From: CAYGZC01 sp964354225
Lineage (GTDB): Bacteria; Bacteroidota; Ignavibacteria; UBA10030; SZUA-254
Assembly (NCBI GenBank): GCA_964354225.1
Contig: CAYGZC010000269.1
Location: 1-43,356, forward strand
Reading direction: 5' to 3'
Length of the DNA: 43,356 nucleotides
In this document: piece by piece, positions 1 to 7,576 of the stretch
Layout of the letters: each line of letters begins with the position of its first letter
How positions within the stretch are numbered: the first letter of the stretch is position 1
The notes under the pieces: generated by a model
Database searches by the model: none
Told to the model about the DNA's origin: nothing
The model's input: the letters and a program-made list of their open reading frames with translations, nothing else
Program-made: the position numbers and the translations under genes

Positions 1-849
1 CTTCATGATGTTAGCTTTACAGTTGATGAAGGTGAGGTTTTCGGTTACTTGGGTCCGAACGGAGCGGGGAAAACAACAACGCTCAGAATTATTATGGGAC
101 TTGTTTCCGCTTCACACGGTAGCGTACAACTATTCAAGAATGATCAACGAAACGCGGCAATACGAAACGATATCGGTTATTTACCTGGTGAGTTTCATCT
201 GTACGGCAACATGACTGGCTATGCACTGATCGAATACTTTCAACGATTCCGCCTGCAAAAACCGCCTATCTTGCGCGAACAACTCTTTAGTGCACTTAAT
301 GTTCAACATTCCGATCTGACACGCAAAGTAAAGTTCCTCTCACACGGTACAAAGCAAAAACTTGGACTGGTCATAGCGATGCAGCACGATCCGAAACTTC
401 TGTTACTCGATGAACCGACAACCGGTCTCGATCCGCTGGTGCAGAAATCTTTCCGCGAGATTATTCTCGACCGAGCACGAAATGGTCGAACAGTATTTTT
501 CTCTTCGCATGTTTTATCTGAAGTCGAAGCAATTTGCAGCCGCATTGCGATCCTGCGAGCGGGTGAGCTTGTAGCGGTTGAATCGATAGAGAACCTCAGA
601 AGTAAAATGGTGCGTCGTCTTCAGGTTCGCTTTCACGGATCTGTCCCCGGCGATTTAGCCAGTGTGCCGGGTGTAACACGCTCTCAAATAACAGGTAATG
701 AAGTTACTTTGTGGATTCGCGGCGATGTGAATCCGATTCTTCGCACCATCGCGCAGACTGAAGTAGAGAGTTTTATTTTCCCTGAGCCGGAACTGGAGGA
801 TATTTTCCTTTCGCATTATCAGAATGGTGGAGGGAATATTGATGTTTAA
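1..849 (+). CDS. ABC transporter ATP-binding protein (5' end cut off)
   Basis: This is the nucleotide-binding subunit of an ABC-2 type exporter, which would hydrolyse ATP on the cytoplasmic face to drive the permease that follows. The frame is open from base 1, so the true start lies upstream of the window; a TTG at 49 falls inside the Walker A region and is not a start. Visible motifs are Walker A (GPNGAGKTT), an unusual signature loop LSHGTKQK, Walker B with D-loop (LLLLDEPTTGLD) and the H-loop (FFSSHVLSEVE). After these comes the C-terminal tail usual in ABC-2 ATPases. About 282 residues are present, so only some 20-30 are missing. The 3' end overlaps the permease start by 8 bases, which implies translational coupling. 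The substrate cannot be told from sequence. Confidence 0.93.
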   Translation, partial: LHDVSFTVDEGEVFGYLGPNGAGKTTTLRIIMGLVSASHGSVQLFKNDQRNAAIRNDIGYLPGEFHLYGNMTGYALIEYFQRFRLQKPPILREQLFSALNVQHSDLTRKVKFLSHGTKQKLGLVIAMQHDPKLLLLDEPTTGLDPLVQKSFREIILDRARNGRTVFFSSHVLSEVEAICSRIAILRAGELVAVESIENLRSKMVRRLQVRFHGSVPGDLASVPGVTRSQITGNEVTLWIRGDVNPILRTIAQTEVESFIFPEPELEDIFLSHYQNGGGNIDV

Positions 850-1642
850 CCTGATCAAACATCTGGTTCGACAACACGGAATATTCCTCTGCATTAATAT
901 GTTATTACTCGCCGGATTGCAATTCTTGATCTGTGCCATTGTTTACATGATTGATATTCCCGGAATCATGAACGGTGCATTGCAGAATATTCCTCCTTTC
1001 ATGCGGGCGCTCATAGAGCAGCAATTCTTCGGCGGATTAACTCAAAAAGGTCTTCTTGCGTTCGGATGGAACCACCCGATTGCCTTAGCCATCGGAACTG
1101 CGGTTGCACTTGTTTTCGCTTCGCGTGCGGTTGCAGGTGAAATTGAGAGCGGAGCGATGGAGTTGCTTTTAAGCCAGCCGATTTCACGATTAAGTTATTT
1201 TACCGGACACGTACTCTTTGCGCTGACGTCAATCGCTCTCCTGAGTTTGATTGGTGTGTGCGGCACACTCATAGGTATTCACTTTTATTCACTCGCGCCA
1301 ATTGAAGGTATAATTCTATTCAAGGTTGCATTCAACTTTTTCTTGCTTAACAGTGCGTGGTATGGAATTACACTTTTGTTTTCCGTTTTCGGACGGGAAG
1401 CCGGGCGTGTAGCGTTTATCGGATTTCTGCTGGCACTTGTTTCGTACTTCGTTCAAGTAATCGCGCAGCTCTGGACTAAAGCTGCATTCCTCCTGCCGTA
1501 CACGGTGCACACTTACTACTCGCCGCAGAAGATATTGGTTAACGGCGAGCTCAAGCCAATATCAATTATTGTTCTTGTAGGATTGATTGTTGTGAGTATT
1601 GGTATAGCAGGTTGGAGATTTAGGAAGAGGGATATACCGTAG
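842..1642 (+). CDS. ABC-2 type permease
   Basis: This is the integral membrane partner of the preceding ATPase. I chose ATG 842 because GGTGGAGGG lies 7 bases upstream; an in-frame GTG at 824 would add six residues with no better ribosome site. The 266-residue protein has about six hydrophobic segments (roughly residues 14-37, 80-98, 119-146, 157-180, 187-208 and 237-258). Between segments 2 and 3 is the cytoplasmic motif AGEIESGAMELLLSQPISR, typical of ABC-2/NosY-like permeases where the ATPase docks. It ends in a basic tail (WRFRKRDIP). The two genes form a transcription unit whose substrate is unknown. Confidence 0.9.
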   Translation: MFNLIKHLVRQHGIFLCINMLLLAGLQFLICAIVYMIDIPGIMNGALQNIPPFMRALIEQQFFGGLTQKGLLAFGWNHPIALAIGTAVALVFASRAVAGEIESGAMELLLSQPISRLSYFTGHVLFALTSIALLSLIGVCGTLIGIHFYSLAPIEGIILFKVAFNFFLLNSAWYGITLLFSVFGREAGRVAFIGFLLALVSYFVQVIAQLWTKAAFLLPYTVHTYYSPQKILVNGELKPISIIVLVGLIVVSIGIAGWRFRKRDIP

Positions 1643-1708
1643 ACGCCCGGAGAAATTGACTCTGTCCAGAATTATGTCTACATTATTGTAAGATTAATAA
1701 GGATAATT

Positions 1709-2005
1709 ATGAGCACAACAACATTACCCGTCACCGAAGCGAAGCAGCGGTTCACCGAGCTTGTCAAGGGTGTAGAAGGATCGTTCGACCGCTTTCTTGT
1801 TACCAAGAACGGTAAGGAAGCCGCAGTTCTCTTAAGCGCCGAAGAATACGAGAGCTTATTGGAAACGCTTGATATCTTAGCAAACAAAAAGGAAGTTTTA
1901 GCGATAGCAGAAGGCACATTACAGGCGAAGCGCGGGTCAACAATGTCTTTGGATAAATACCTGTCGAGCAAACGGAAATCTAACAAGGGGAACGGCAAGC
2001 GTTGA
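1709..2005 (+). CDS. Phd/YefM-family antitoxin
   Basis: A 98-residue type II antitoxin that should bind its own promoter and neutralise the toxin encoded next to it. The N-terminus (TTLPVTEAKQRFTELVKGVE) matches the Phd/YefM fold, in which a short strand and helix form the DNA-binding dimer, followed by the typical FLVTKNGKEAAVLLSAEEYESLLETLDIL stretch. The C-terminal part is charged and basic, as expected of a toxin-wrapping tail. ATG 1709 has AAGGA six bases upstream. The stop codon overlaps the TTG start of the toxin (TTGA), the usual coupled arrangement. Expression is probably autoregulated, though no operator was identified. Confidence 0.93.
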   Translation: MSTTTLPVTEAKQRFTELVKGVEGSFDRFLVTKNGKEAAVLLSAEEYESLLETLDILANKKEVLAIAEGTLQAKRGSTMSLDKYLSSKRKSNKGNGKR

Positions 2006-2253
2006 ACATTGAGCTTACCAAGCGGGCAGTAAAAGATCTTGATGCTCTCGAACGAGCACAGCCCAAATACTTCAATCGTATTCTAACAAAGATTCATTCT
2101 TTATCCGATGATCCTTTGGCGGGTAAACAACTTATTGGACCGCTGAAAGGAAAAAGGTCGCTGAGAGTTGGGGATTATAGAATTGTTTACAAGTGCGTTA
2201 AGAACACGATTTATATTTTGACTATCAATCACTGGAGAGGGATGTATAAGTAA
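2002..2253 (+). CDS. RelE/ParE-family toxin
   Basis: An 83-residue toxin of the RelE/ParE superfamily (plasmid-stabilisation type), paired with the Phd/YefM antitoxin. The family motif is clear: an N-terminal helical hairpin (TKRAVKDLDALE) followed by LKGKRSLRVGDYRIVYKCVKNTIYILTINHWRGMYK, with the conserved R-x-G-x-Y-R-[IV]-x-Y core and a C-terminal H-R-x-x-x-Y patch. This composition suits a ribosome-dependent mRNase better than a gyrase poison, but the family cannot be assigned firmly. The start is TTG at 2002, overlapping the antitoxin stop. The last 65 bases recur almost unchanged 604 bases downstream. Confidence 0.9.
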   Translation: MNIELTKRAVKDLDALERAQPKYFNRILTKIHSLSDDPLAGKQLIGPLKGKRSLRVGDYRIVYKCVKNTIYILTINHWRGMYK

Positions 2254-2335
2254 CGAAGATCGATCTTATGAAAACATGAAGTTAAGAAGTTGACCATAAA
2301 TTGATATTAACGTAATGTTTGAATAAATTATACCA

Positions 2336-2530
2336 ATGAAAGTCCGCGGGATTATCAAAATGATAGAAAATGATGGATGGTATCTGGTTGCAACTAAAGG
2401 CAGCCATCGACAATATAAACATCCTTTAAAACCTGGACGCGTCACAATTGCCGGACATCCGAACCATGATTTAGCGCCCGGTACTTTGAACAGTATATTG
2501 AAACAAGCTCAACTAAAGGAGAGAAAATAA
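2336..2530 (+). CDS. hicA: HicA-family mRNA interferase toxin
   Basis: A 64-residue protein with the HicA double-stranded-RNA-binding-like fold. It has the order MIENDGW, then KGSHRQYKHP with the catalytic histidine in the GSH motif, then VTIAGHPNHDLAPGTLNSILKQA. HicA cleaves mRNA and is neutralised by HicB, which begins two bases after the HicA stop. No clear ribosome site precedes ATG 2336. The order toxin then antitoxin is the usual one for hicAB and the opposite of the upstream pair. Length and motifs are complete, so the toxin looks intact. Confidence 0.93.
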   Translation: MKVRGIIKMIENDGWYLVATKGSHRQYKHPLKPGRVTIAGHPNHDLAPGTLNSILKQAQLKERK

Positions 2531-2532
2531 TT

Positions 2533-2748
2533 ATGTACCGCTTCCTTATAGTAATAGAAAAAACAGACAGTAATTACTCTGCCTACTCACCCGATTTACC
2601 CGGATGCATCGCAACCGGTGATACGCGTGAGGAAGCTGAGAAAAATATGCACGAGGCAATTGAGTTTCACATACAAGGATTGGTGGAAGACAAACTACCG
2701 ATTCCCGATTCCCAATCATTTGCGGAGTATGTTGCTATCCGGAGGTAA
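2533..2748 (+). CDS. hicB: HicB-family antitoxin
   Basis: A 71-residue partner of HicA. It shows the HicB partial-RNase-H-like fold: strand FLIVIEKTDSNYSAYSPDLPGCIATGDTREEAEKNMHEAIEFHIQGL. It is the short form and lacks the C-terminal ribbon-helix-helix or HTH domain seen in many HicB proteins, so it may not repress its promoter on its own. An AAGGAG lies inside the end of hicA about 11 bases before ATG 2533. Its last codons run directly into the relic of a RelE/ParE gene. Confidence 0.9.
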   Translation: MYRFLIVIEKTDSNYSAYSPDLPGCIATGDTREEAEKNMHEAIEFHIQGLVEDKLPIPDSQSFAEYVAIRR

Positions 2749-2749
2749 A

Positions 2750-2872
2750 ATTTCCAATCCTTTAACCAGAATTGGAGATTACCGGATTATCTACAAGTGC
2801 GTTAAGAACACGATTTATATTTTGACTATCAATCACCGGAGAGGGATGTATAAGTATTCAAAGAAGATTTAA
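2750..2872 (+). pseudogene. C-terminal relic of a RelE/ParE toxin gene
   Basis: This frame encodes NPLTRIGDYRIIYKCVKNTI and on through ILTINHRRGMYK, which is the C-terminal third of the toxin at 2002-2253. It has no start codon of its own and no N-terminal helices. The DNA at 2792-2856 matches 2188-2252 at 64 of 65 positions. It may be the leftover of a tandem toxin-antitoxin copy into which hicAB inserted, or the product of gene conversion. A product could only be made by readthrough or by starting in a second frame inside hicB. Confidence 0.8.
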
Positions 2873-4228
2873 TCAAAGTTGGATGTGGGACTTTTCTATA
2901 TAAACAGCTGCTGCTCTTTTTGAAATGCGATCGATAATTTCTCTACAGTGTACTAGAGCATCAAAAGCATCATATACTCTTATACCTCTCTCTGCTAATT
3001 CATTGACTATGGCTAAAGCATATTCAGTAAAAGCTATTTCATGCGTAATCATTTGAAAAAGTCGCCCCTCTACTCCTGATTCTTCTTTCATTGAAGTTAC
3101 TTGTGGATGATCTAAATTTATAATAATAAGCCTTTCATCTGCTATATATCTTGAACGATTAGCATTCTCAGTCTCATTCCTGTAGTCAATTTGAAAACCC
3201 CCGTGTTTCTTTTTTGCTCTCCCCGGTTTTTCATCTTTATTTAACTGAGCATTATCAACTTCGACACCACTCCCCCAATGAGAATCACCCTCAGATGGTT
3301 GTCGCGGATCACTACCGCCTCCAGGGTTCGATTCACCACCGATACTTCCTCCAACTTCGCCTGTTATCGTTGGATTAACAGCGATTGTGTTACCATCGAC
3401 ATATTTGACGCCATTTAAAAGGCGATCATCCCCACTTCCATCTGGAGACGTATCACCGCCTAAACCTGGATTTGCCCTTATTAATTCATGACGATATTCA
3501 TCATAATCATCATTTAGAATTTCTTCGATTTTTCTTGCCTCTTCTTGAAGACGTTTCATTTCTTCTGTTTCTTTGTTCTTTTTATTTTCATCAGCAATTT
3601 TTATCCTCACTTCTTCAATACATTCCTTAATCCATTCGAGAATTTCGTTAACTAATTCATTGTTTCTATTTAACCTTAGCGTTCTAGTGTTATCGAAGGC
3701 CTTCACCTTACTGCTTTCTTCATCCAGCATTGGTATCTCAATTTCACCGAATAAAAGTTCTGTAAAAGGTTTGCCTTCCAAGCCTGCTAAGGTTGTTTCT
3801 ACTAACCATTCATTCGTTGTAATCGACACGCCTTTCATGTTTTCTTCAAGTGGAGCTTTAGCAACTTTTATATTCAACTCACATAATCCGATTTCTTTGG
3901 ATAGGCTTCGTGGTGGCAGGTATTTATAGATCTGAGAATAATCTGGTTCTTCATACCTTATTCTTTCAGAGTTTACAAAAACAAAGTGTCTTTCCAAATA
4001 CTTATTTAACGCTCTTTTTAATTCTGTAACAGCACCCCTGGTATCAGCACGTTTCAAGGTATGAAAATCTGATACCCGTATCGTAGTTCCCGAATGTTGC
4101 CTGGTTGATTTGTTTGTTTCAATTTCTTTTACTGGTACAGGACCTATATGTTTTGCATTTTCAAGGTCATTCCGTGTCAGTTCAACAACATTTTTGAAAC
4201 CATCCTTGATGGTTTCACGCGAAGGCAA
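2873..4228 (-). pseudogene. GHKL ATPase, C-terminal piece downstream of a frameshift
   Basis: This is the larger part (about 445 residues) of a GHKL-type ATPase whose N-terminal ATP-binding part lies in another frame at 4177-4548. The join belongs near 4212-4222, where restoring one missing base would give LRV-ETIKDG. The order from the break is: the last strands of the ATPase domain and a GTTIRVSDF motif near residues 47-55; an S5-like transducer region with NKYLERHFVFVNSERI; a charged helical stretch (about 193-240, coiled-coil-like); a Gly/Ser/Asp-rich linker (about 253-325); and a C-terminal domain with FQIDYRNE and RLIIINLDHPQV. This layout resembles the prokaryotic MutL/MORC-like ATPases found near restriction or defence genes. 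The function is unknown. Confidence 0.75.
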
Positions 4229-4548
4229 TTTGCAATGCCAAACGAAGCGATTTTCCCGGTTCCAAACCTTCCACGTGGCTTTACTCCACTTCGGTTTCTA
4301 TAAACATTTTCCCCGTGCATGGTAAAGAAATTATTATTCAACTCATCATAACTCATACCACAAGCATCGTCCTTCACAACTATTAAATTTCTTTTTACCG
4401 TTACTTCGCAAGAGACTGGTTGTCCCAACAAAATACCTGCATCTAATGAGTTGGTAACATACTCGATAACTACCTTACCAATACTATTAAAATAATCTGC
4501 ATTTTGAAGTACATCTCTTCCTACGTGTGATTTGACCGTAATGGGCAT
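4177..4548 (-). pseudogene. GHKL ATPase, N-terminal ATP-binding piece
   Basis: This piece carries the ATP-binding half of the split GHKL protein. It has the N-box with catalytic Glu29 and Asn33 (VVIEYVTNSLDAG), a G1 box DDACGM in which the first glycine of DxGxG is alanine, and the G2 box GRFGTGKIASFGIA. About 111 residues follow the GHKL pattern. Then the frame departs into a short tail ending at 4177, while the homologous continuation is in the frame that stops at 2873. The repaired gene would encode about 558 residues. A single missing base may be a real mutation, a phase-variable state or a sequencing error. The gene lies 18 bases after the winged-helix partner gene on the same strand. 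Confidence 0.78.
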
Positions 4549-4566
4549 TTGTTATTCCTTCCAAAA

Positions 4567-5196
4567 TTAACCGGGTTTCTGATATTTATTCTTAAACTTT
4601 CTATAGAGAAAAATTACTAGTTCCTTCAGATTTTCATCTTTTTCTGTTAATAATTTTATTTCCTCCAGTCGTTGCTCATATTTTTTGGAGGGAACGTATT
4701 GATTAATTCTCATGAACCTATGAAAATCGTAAACATCGATTTGTTCTTTTACTCCCTGAATATATTTTTGATACGCATCAGTTTTTCTAAGACTTTGAAT
4801 TTCTTCTTCAGGTTTTCTAATTACTCCTTGCGACCTTCCTTGGGTTGGCAGTCTCTGAGATTGGTTTGTTTCTACTCGAGATAATATGTTATCTACCTTA
4901 TTTTGATTCCGATCGATCCACTCTATTCCTTTACTTGTTAGCATCCACCCTTTTCTTGTGTTGCCTTCAATAACATTTCCATTGACTGATTTTCGCCCAG
5001 CTTCAAGAGCAAATAGAGAGGGTTTGATATCAGGGTATTGCGGATACTTTGTCCAAGAAAACTTTGTAGGGAATAACTCAAAACATTTAATAGCTACATC
5101 TTCATGATGGATCGCTCTTGTTCCTCCACCAAGAAGATATAAGACTATTGTGGTTATTTCAAGATGGTTTAAATCGTTTTTATTTCTTTTGGCCAT
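4567..5196 (-). CDS. Winged-helix-like protein, partner of the GHKL ATPase
   Basis: A 209-residue protein that I cannot assign to a named family. Residues about 12-95 look like a winged-helix domain of the type seen at the N-terminus of Mrr-like and other defence proteins: AIHHEDVAIKCFELFPTKFS, WTKYPQYPD, then KGWMLTSKGIEWI. A polar linker with TNQSQRLPTQGRSQGV follows, and then a helical, charged C-terminal region (YQKYIQGVKEQIDVYDFHRF). It is upstream of, and co-oriented with, the split GHKL ATPase, 18 bases apart, so the two are probably one operon. DNA recognition or target sensing for the ATPase is an inference from position and fold only. Confidence 0.7.
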   Translation of the reverse strand: MAKRNKNDLNHLEITTIVLYLLGGGTRAIHHEDVAIKCFELFPTKFSWTKYPQYPDIKPSLFALEAGRKSVNGNVIEGNTRKGWMLTSKGIEWIDRNQNKVDNILSRVETNQSQRLPTQGRSQGVIRKPEEEIQSLRKTDAYQKYIQGVKEQIDVYDFHRFMRINQYVPSKKYEQRLEEIKLLTEKDENLKELVIFLYRKFKNKYQKPG

Positions 5197-5198
5197 TT

Positions 5199-5267
5199 TT
5201 ACAAACAGTGAATTTTTATTTCTTTTTCAACTTGTTTAAACTCCATAGCTCTTTTACCAGCTTTCAT
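5199..5267 (-). CDS. Possible 22-residue ORF
   Basis: A short frame that starts three bases after the VapC stop codon and ends just before the start of the winged-helix gene. Its product begins MKAGKRAMEFKQVEKEI. A GGATGA within the end of vapC could serve as ribosome site. It may be a leader peptide, a toxin-antitoxin gene remnant, or chance. No homology is recognised. Confidence 0.18.
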   Translation of the reverse strand: MKAGKRAMEFKQVEKEIKIHCL

Positions 5268-5270
5268 TTG

Positions 5271-5693
5271 TTATTCATCCTGGGTCAACCAGATTATTTT
5301 CTTTAACTGTCCTTTAACGCGTTCGAAATCTTTATCGCTTGTAACAAGTATCGCGCGGTGTTGTATTGCAAGCGCTGCACAGAATGCGTCGCTCAGTGGA
5401 AGCCCATACGAGCTTTTCAACTGTGCTGCTTTTTCTGCAAGATCTCTATCGGCATCTACAACTCTGAGTGGTGATTCCATTTCAAACTGCTTAGCAGCGG
5501 CAACGCCGGCGTTTCCTTGTATGTGTTGAGCTCGGTAAATAACTTCAGCCCAGTTTACAGCATTGATAAGCACCTCTTTCTTTTCATCGGCAGCTTCGGC
5601 AAGTATGCTCTCTACCTTCGATGCTGCCGGCTCATCAAACAGTAGAACAAGCACCGCTGAACTATCGAGCACCGTGTTTGGCAAGTTTCTCAT
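5271..5693 (-). CDS. vapC: VapC-type PIN-domain toxin ribonuclease
   Basis: A 140-residue PIN-domain RNase. The acidic catalytic residues are in place: Asp10 in VLDSSA, Glu50 in NWAEV, Asp102 in LPLSDAF, and Asp120/Asp122 in VTSDKDF. They would bind Mg/Mn for RNA cleavage. I chose ATG 5693 (MRNLPNTVLDSSA) over an upstream ATG at 5723 because PIN proteins normally begin a few residues before the first Asp; a GTG at 5672 is another option. The start lies inside the end of the AbrB-like antitoxin gene (32-base overlap), so the pair is translationally coupled. Confidence 0.92.
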   Translation of the reverse strand: MRNLPNTVLDSSAVLVLLFDEPAASKVESILAEAADEKKEVLINAVNWAEVIYRAQHIQGNAGVAAAKQFEMESPLRVVDADRDLAEKAAQLKSSYGLPLSDAFCAALAIQHRAILVTSDKDFERVKGQLKKIIWLTQDE

Positions 5694-5937
5694 CCTCTCT
5701 GCGGTGTTCCACCGCCCGATCATCCATTAATTGTTCTGATGCCTGTTTAACGCCGGGCTTCAGTTTTAGAATTCCGCGAAATTTACGGATAGATTCACGG
5801 GTAATCGGCTTCAAAATGATGTAGTTTGTTTGTTCATTAAGCTCAATCTTTATTCGGGTTCCATCCAAAATACCTAATTTTCGCCGAATTGAGGAGGGAA
5901 TGACCATTTGTCCCTTTTGAGTAACCGTAGTTTCCAT
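5662..5937 (-). CDS. vapB: AbrB/MazE-fold antitoxin
   Basis: A 91-residue antitoxin with an N-terminal AbrB/SpoVT swapped-hairpin DNA-binding domain (METTVTQKGQMVIPSSIRRK followed by LGILDGTRIKIEL). A charged C-terminal tail (RAVEHRREDEKLAKHGAR) should wrap the PIN toxin encoded next. It is the first gene of the pair and would repress its own promoter in the AT-rich DNA upstream (about 5938-6010). Only a weak purine-rich ribosome site is visible. Confidence 0.9.
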   Translation of the reverse strand: METTVTQKGQMVIPSSIRRKLGILDGTRIKIELNEQTNYIILKPITRESIRKFRGILKLKPGVKQASEQLMDDRAVEHRREDEKLAKHGAR

Positions 5938-6104
5938 TTATTTTTATCTTTCTAACATTACATACAAATATATACAATTTATAAATGTAAGTCAAGCAAA
6001 ATATTTCCTACATATATTAATTTCTGGAATACATACTTACAGGGGGAATCGGGGGGAATGTTTAAGTGCTGGTAGGTATTAATTTTCCTAGTGTGTTCTC
6101 GCGC

Positions 6105-6177
6105 GGGGTGTCATGGTCCATACCATGACACAACAAATGCATAGTTTTGTGTCGCGAAATGGTTCGTGACACCCGGG
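6105..6177. repeat. Two tandem REP-like palindromes
   Basis: Two hairpins lie 17 bases apart. The first is GTGTCATGGT / ACCATGACAC (6108-6117 and 6122-6131), a perfect 10-bp stem with a CCAT loop. The second is GTGTCGCGAA / TTCGTGACAC (6149-6158 and 6163-6172), with one G-T wobble. The outermost arms (GGGTGTCA and TGACACCC) are also complementary, so the whole block could fold as a larger structure. This resembles REP/BIME-type repeats, but no second copy is in the window. Confidence 0.6.
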
Positions 6178-6225
6178 TAGGCGGGGTGTTCTACTTAGAA
6201 GGGGAAAGCTTCTGACTTCACATAA

Positions 6226-6456
6226 TTATAGCTTGACTATCAACTCCACAAGCGTGTGATCTTTCTCAGCAACTCTATTTTCAGAGTGTGTGGTGAGTGT
6301 AATTTTCACGTGCTTGTACGAATGCAGAAAAATATCCGGGTGGTGGTTTTGTTTCTCCGCAACAACTGCAATTCGATTGATAAAATCAACCGCTGATTTG
6401 AAGTCGGCAAACTCGAACTCTTTTACCAGCGTATTATTTATTACTATCCATGTCAT
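6226..6456 (-). CDS. Pterin-4a-carbinolamine dehydratase-like protein, short form
   Basis: This 76-residue protein matches the 4a-hydroxytetrahydrobiopterin dehydratase (PCD/DCoH) family, which dehydrates the carbinolamine formed when tetrahydropterin is oxidised. The family signature EKQNHHPDIFLHSYKHVKIT holds the paired active-site histidines, and the third conserved histidine sits in LTTHSEN. The family is usually about 95 residues, and the N-terminal 15-20 residues before W3 are missing here. The upstream in-frame codons run through a terminator hairpin without an ATG, so ATG 6456 is the best start. No aromatic amino acid hydroxylase is nearby, so the role may be in another pterin or molybdopterin process. 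Confidence 0.8.
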   Translation of the reverse strand: MTWIVINNTLVKEFEFADFKSAVDFINRIAVVAEKQNHHPDIFLHSYKHVKITLTTHSENRVAEKDHTLVELIVKL

Positions 6457-6478
6457 TGAGGTCTGGAGTGGATCATCA

Positions 6479-6513
6479 AAAAAGAAGAGCCGATTTATAG
6501 CATCGGCTCCTTT
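6479..6513 (-). terminator. Intrinsic terminator after the NmrA-family gene
   Basis: On the minus strand GAGCCGATG, loop CTATAA, and ATCGGCTC form a stem followed by CTTCTTTTTTTG. It lies between the reductase stop (6530) and the dehydratase start (6456), and separates the two transcripts. Confidence 0.7.
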
Positions 6514-6529
6514 TTTTGAACTAAGTTTA

Positions 6530-7417
6530 TTAATTTATATTGTAAACGTATGCGAACGTTTTAGCAAACTCCTCGATGCTGGTCGGCGTTGTGGTTTCGG
6601 GTGTTCGCTTTGCATCTTCCAGCACTTTCCCTTCATTCATTGATTTAATAAAAGTGCTCATATTGCTAACCATGCTTTCGGAGGCACCCATGCCGAGCAT
6701 TACTTTTTTAAAGTCTTCATATGGGAATTCGGCATACTCCAGGTCTGGCTTCCCGATACCAGCACCAAATACTTTTGCAACCTCAGAGTATGTAAGATCG
6801 CGCTGACCAAGAAGATATTGAACGTTATGGTTCGAAAAATCCAAAGCAAGAAGTCGTTTTACCGCATACGAAGCAATGTCTTTAGTGGCTATCATATTCA
6901 TTCTGAGATCCCCTTTTACCGGCGAGCCAATAACACCAAATTTTTTAACAGCGTCGACCATGGCGAGAGAATTTTCCATGAAATACGTAGGTCTCAAATG
7001 GAGCGTGTTCAGACCGGGAATCGCATTAATTTTTTGCTCCATATACCGCAAACCCCAAACAACACCGGAATCTTTTTCAAGATGCGTGCCGACACTGCTG
7101 AGCGATACAACATACTTTACGCCTGCTTTCTGCAACGCTTGCGCTATTGCATCAGCATGTTTTATCTGATGTTTTGTGAAATCCGGAGCGCTCCAATCGG
7201 GTGGTATCATTGCATATACGGCTGTCGCTCCTTGAAAAGCTTTTGTCAAAACTTCAATATTACAAGCGTCTCCGATAAAAAGTTCAGCGCCTTGATCGGT
7301 TAACTCTTTTGCCTTCTCAGCGCTTAGGCTTATTATTCTTACTTTCTTGCCGGCATTCAACAGCGCCAAAGTTATCGGTTTGCCTGTATTGCCGGTTGAT
7401 CCTGTTATTACGTACAT
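6530..7417 (-). CDS. NmrA-family NAD(P)-binding oxidoreductase
   Basis: A 295-residue atypical short-chain dehydrogenase of the NmrA / quinone oxidoreductase 2 type. The dinucleotide-binding motif GSTGNTG is at residues 6-12, right after the first strand YVIT, which is the GxxGxxG form. The domain continues with ELFIGDACNIEVLTKAFQGATAVYAMIPPD and YVVSLSSVG. The classical Tyr-x-x-x-Lys pair of true dehydrogenases is not evident, so it may be a redox sensor or a quinone reductase. ATG 7417 has GGAG seven bases upstream. It is a single-gene unit ending in a hairpin terminator. Confidence 0.85.
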   Translation of the reverse strand: MYVITGSTGNTGKPITLALLNAGKKVRIISLSAEKAKELTDQGAELFIGDACNIEVLTKAFQGATAVYAMIPPDWSAPDFTKHQIKHADAIAQALQKAGVKYVVSLSSVGTHLEKDSGVVWGLRYMEQKINAIPGLNTLHLRPTYFMENSLAMVDAVKKFGVIGSPVKGDLRMNMIATKDIASYAVKRLLALDFSNHNVQYLLGQRDLTYSEVAKVFGAGIGKPDLEYAEFPYEDFKKVMLGMGASESMVSNMSTFIKSMNEGKVLEDAKRTPETTTPTSIEEFAKTFAYVYNIN

Positions 7418-7576
7418 AATTTACTCCAATATATATAGTTATCTGTATTTAGTTGATGAAAAAAACTTTCATTAACATAATAAACGCTGGAATGAAGGTA
7501 AAAGTTCAAATAATGCGGCAGGGTGTTTTATTAATGGTCTTGAAGTTGTTTTGGTCCAAAGAGTTATGGATAATAA

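Noticed and set aside
6301..6320. Third CACGTG site (TTTTCACGTGCTTG)
   Set aside because: It lies in the dehydratase gene and lacks the flanking GAAAC arm of parS.
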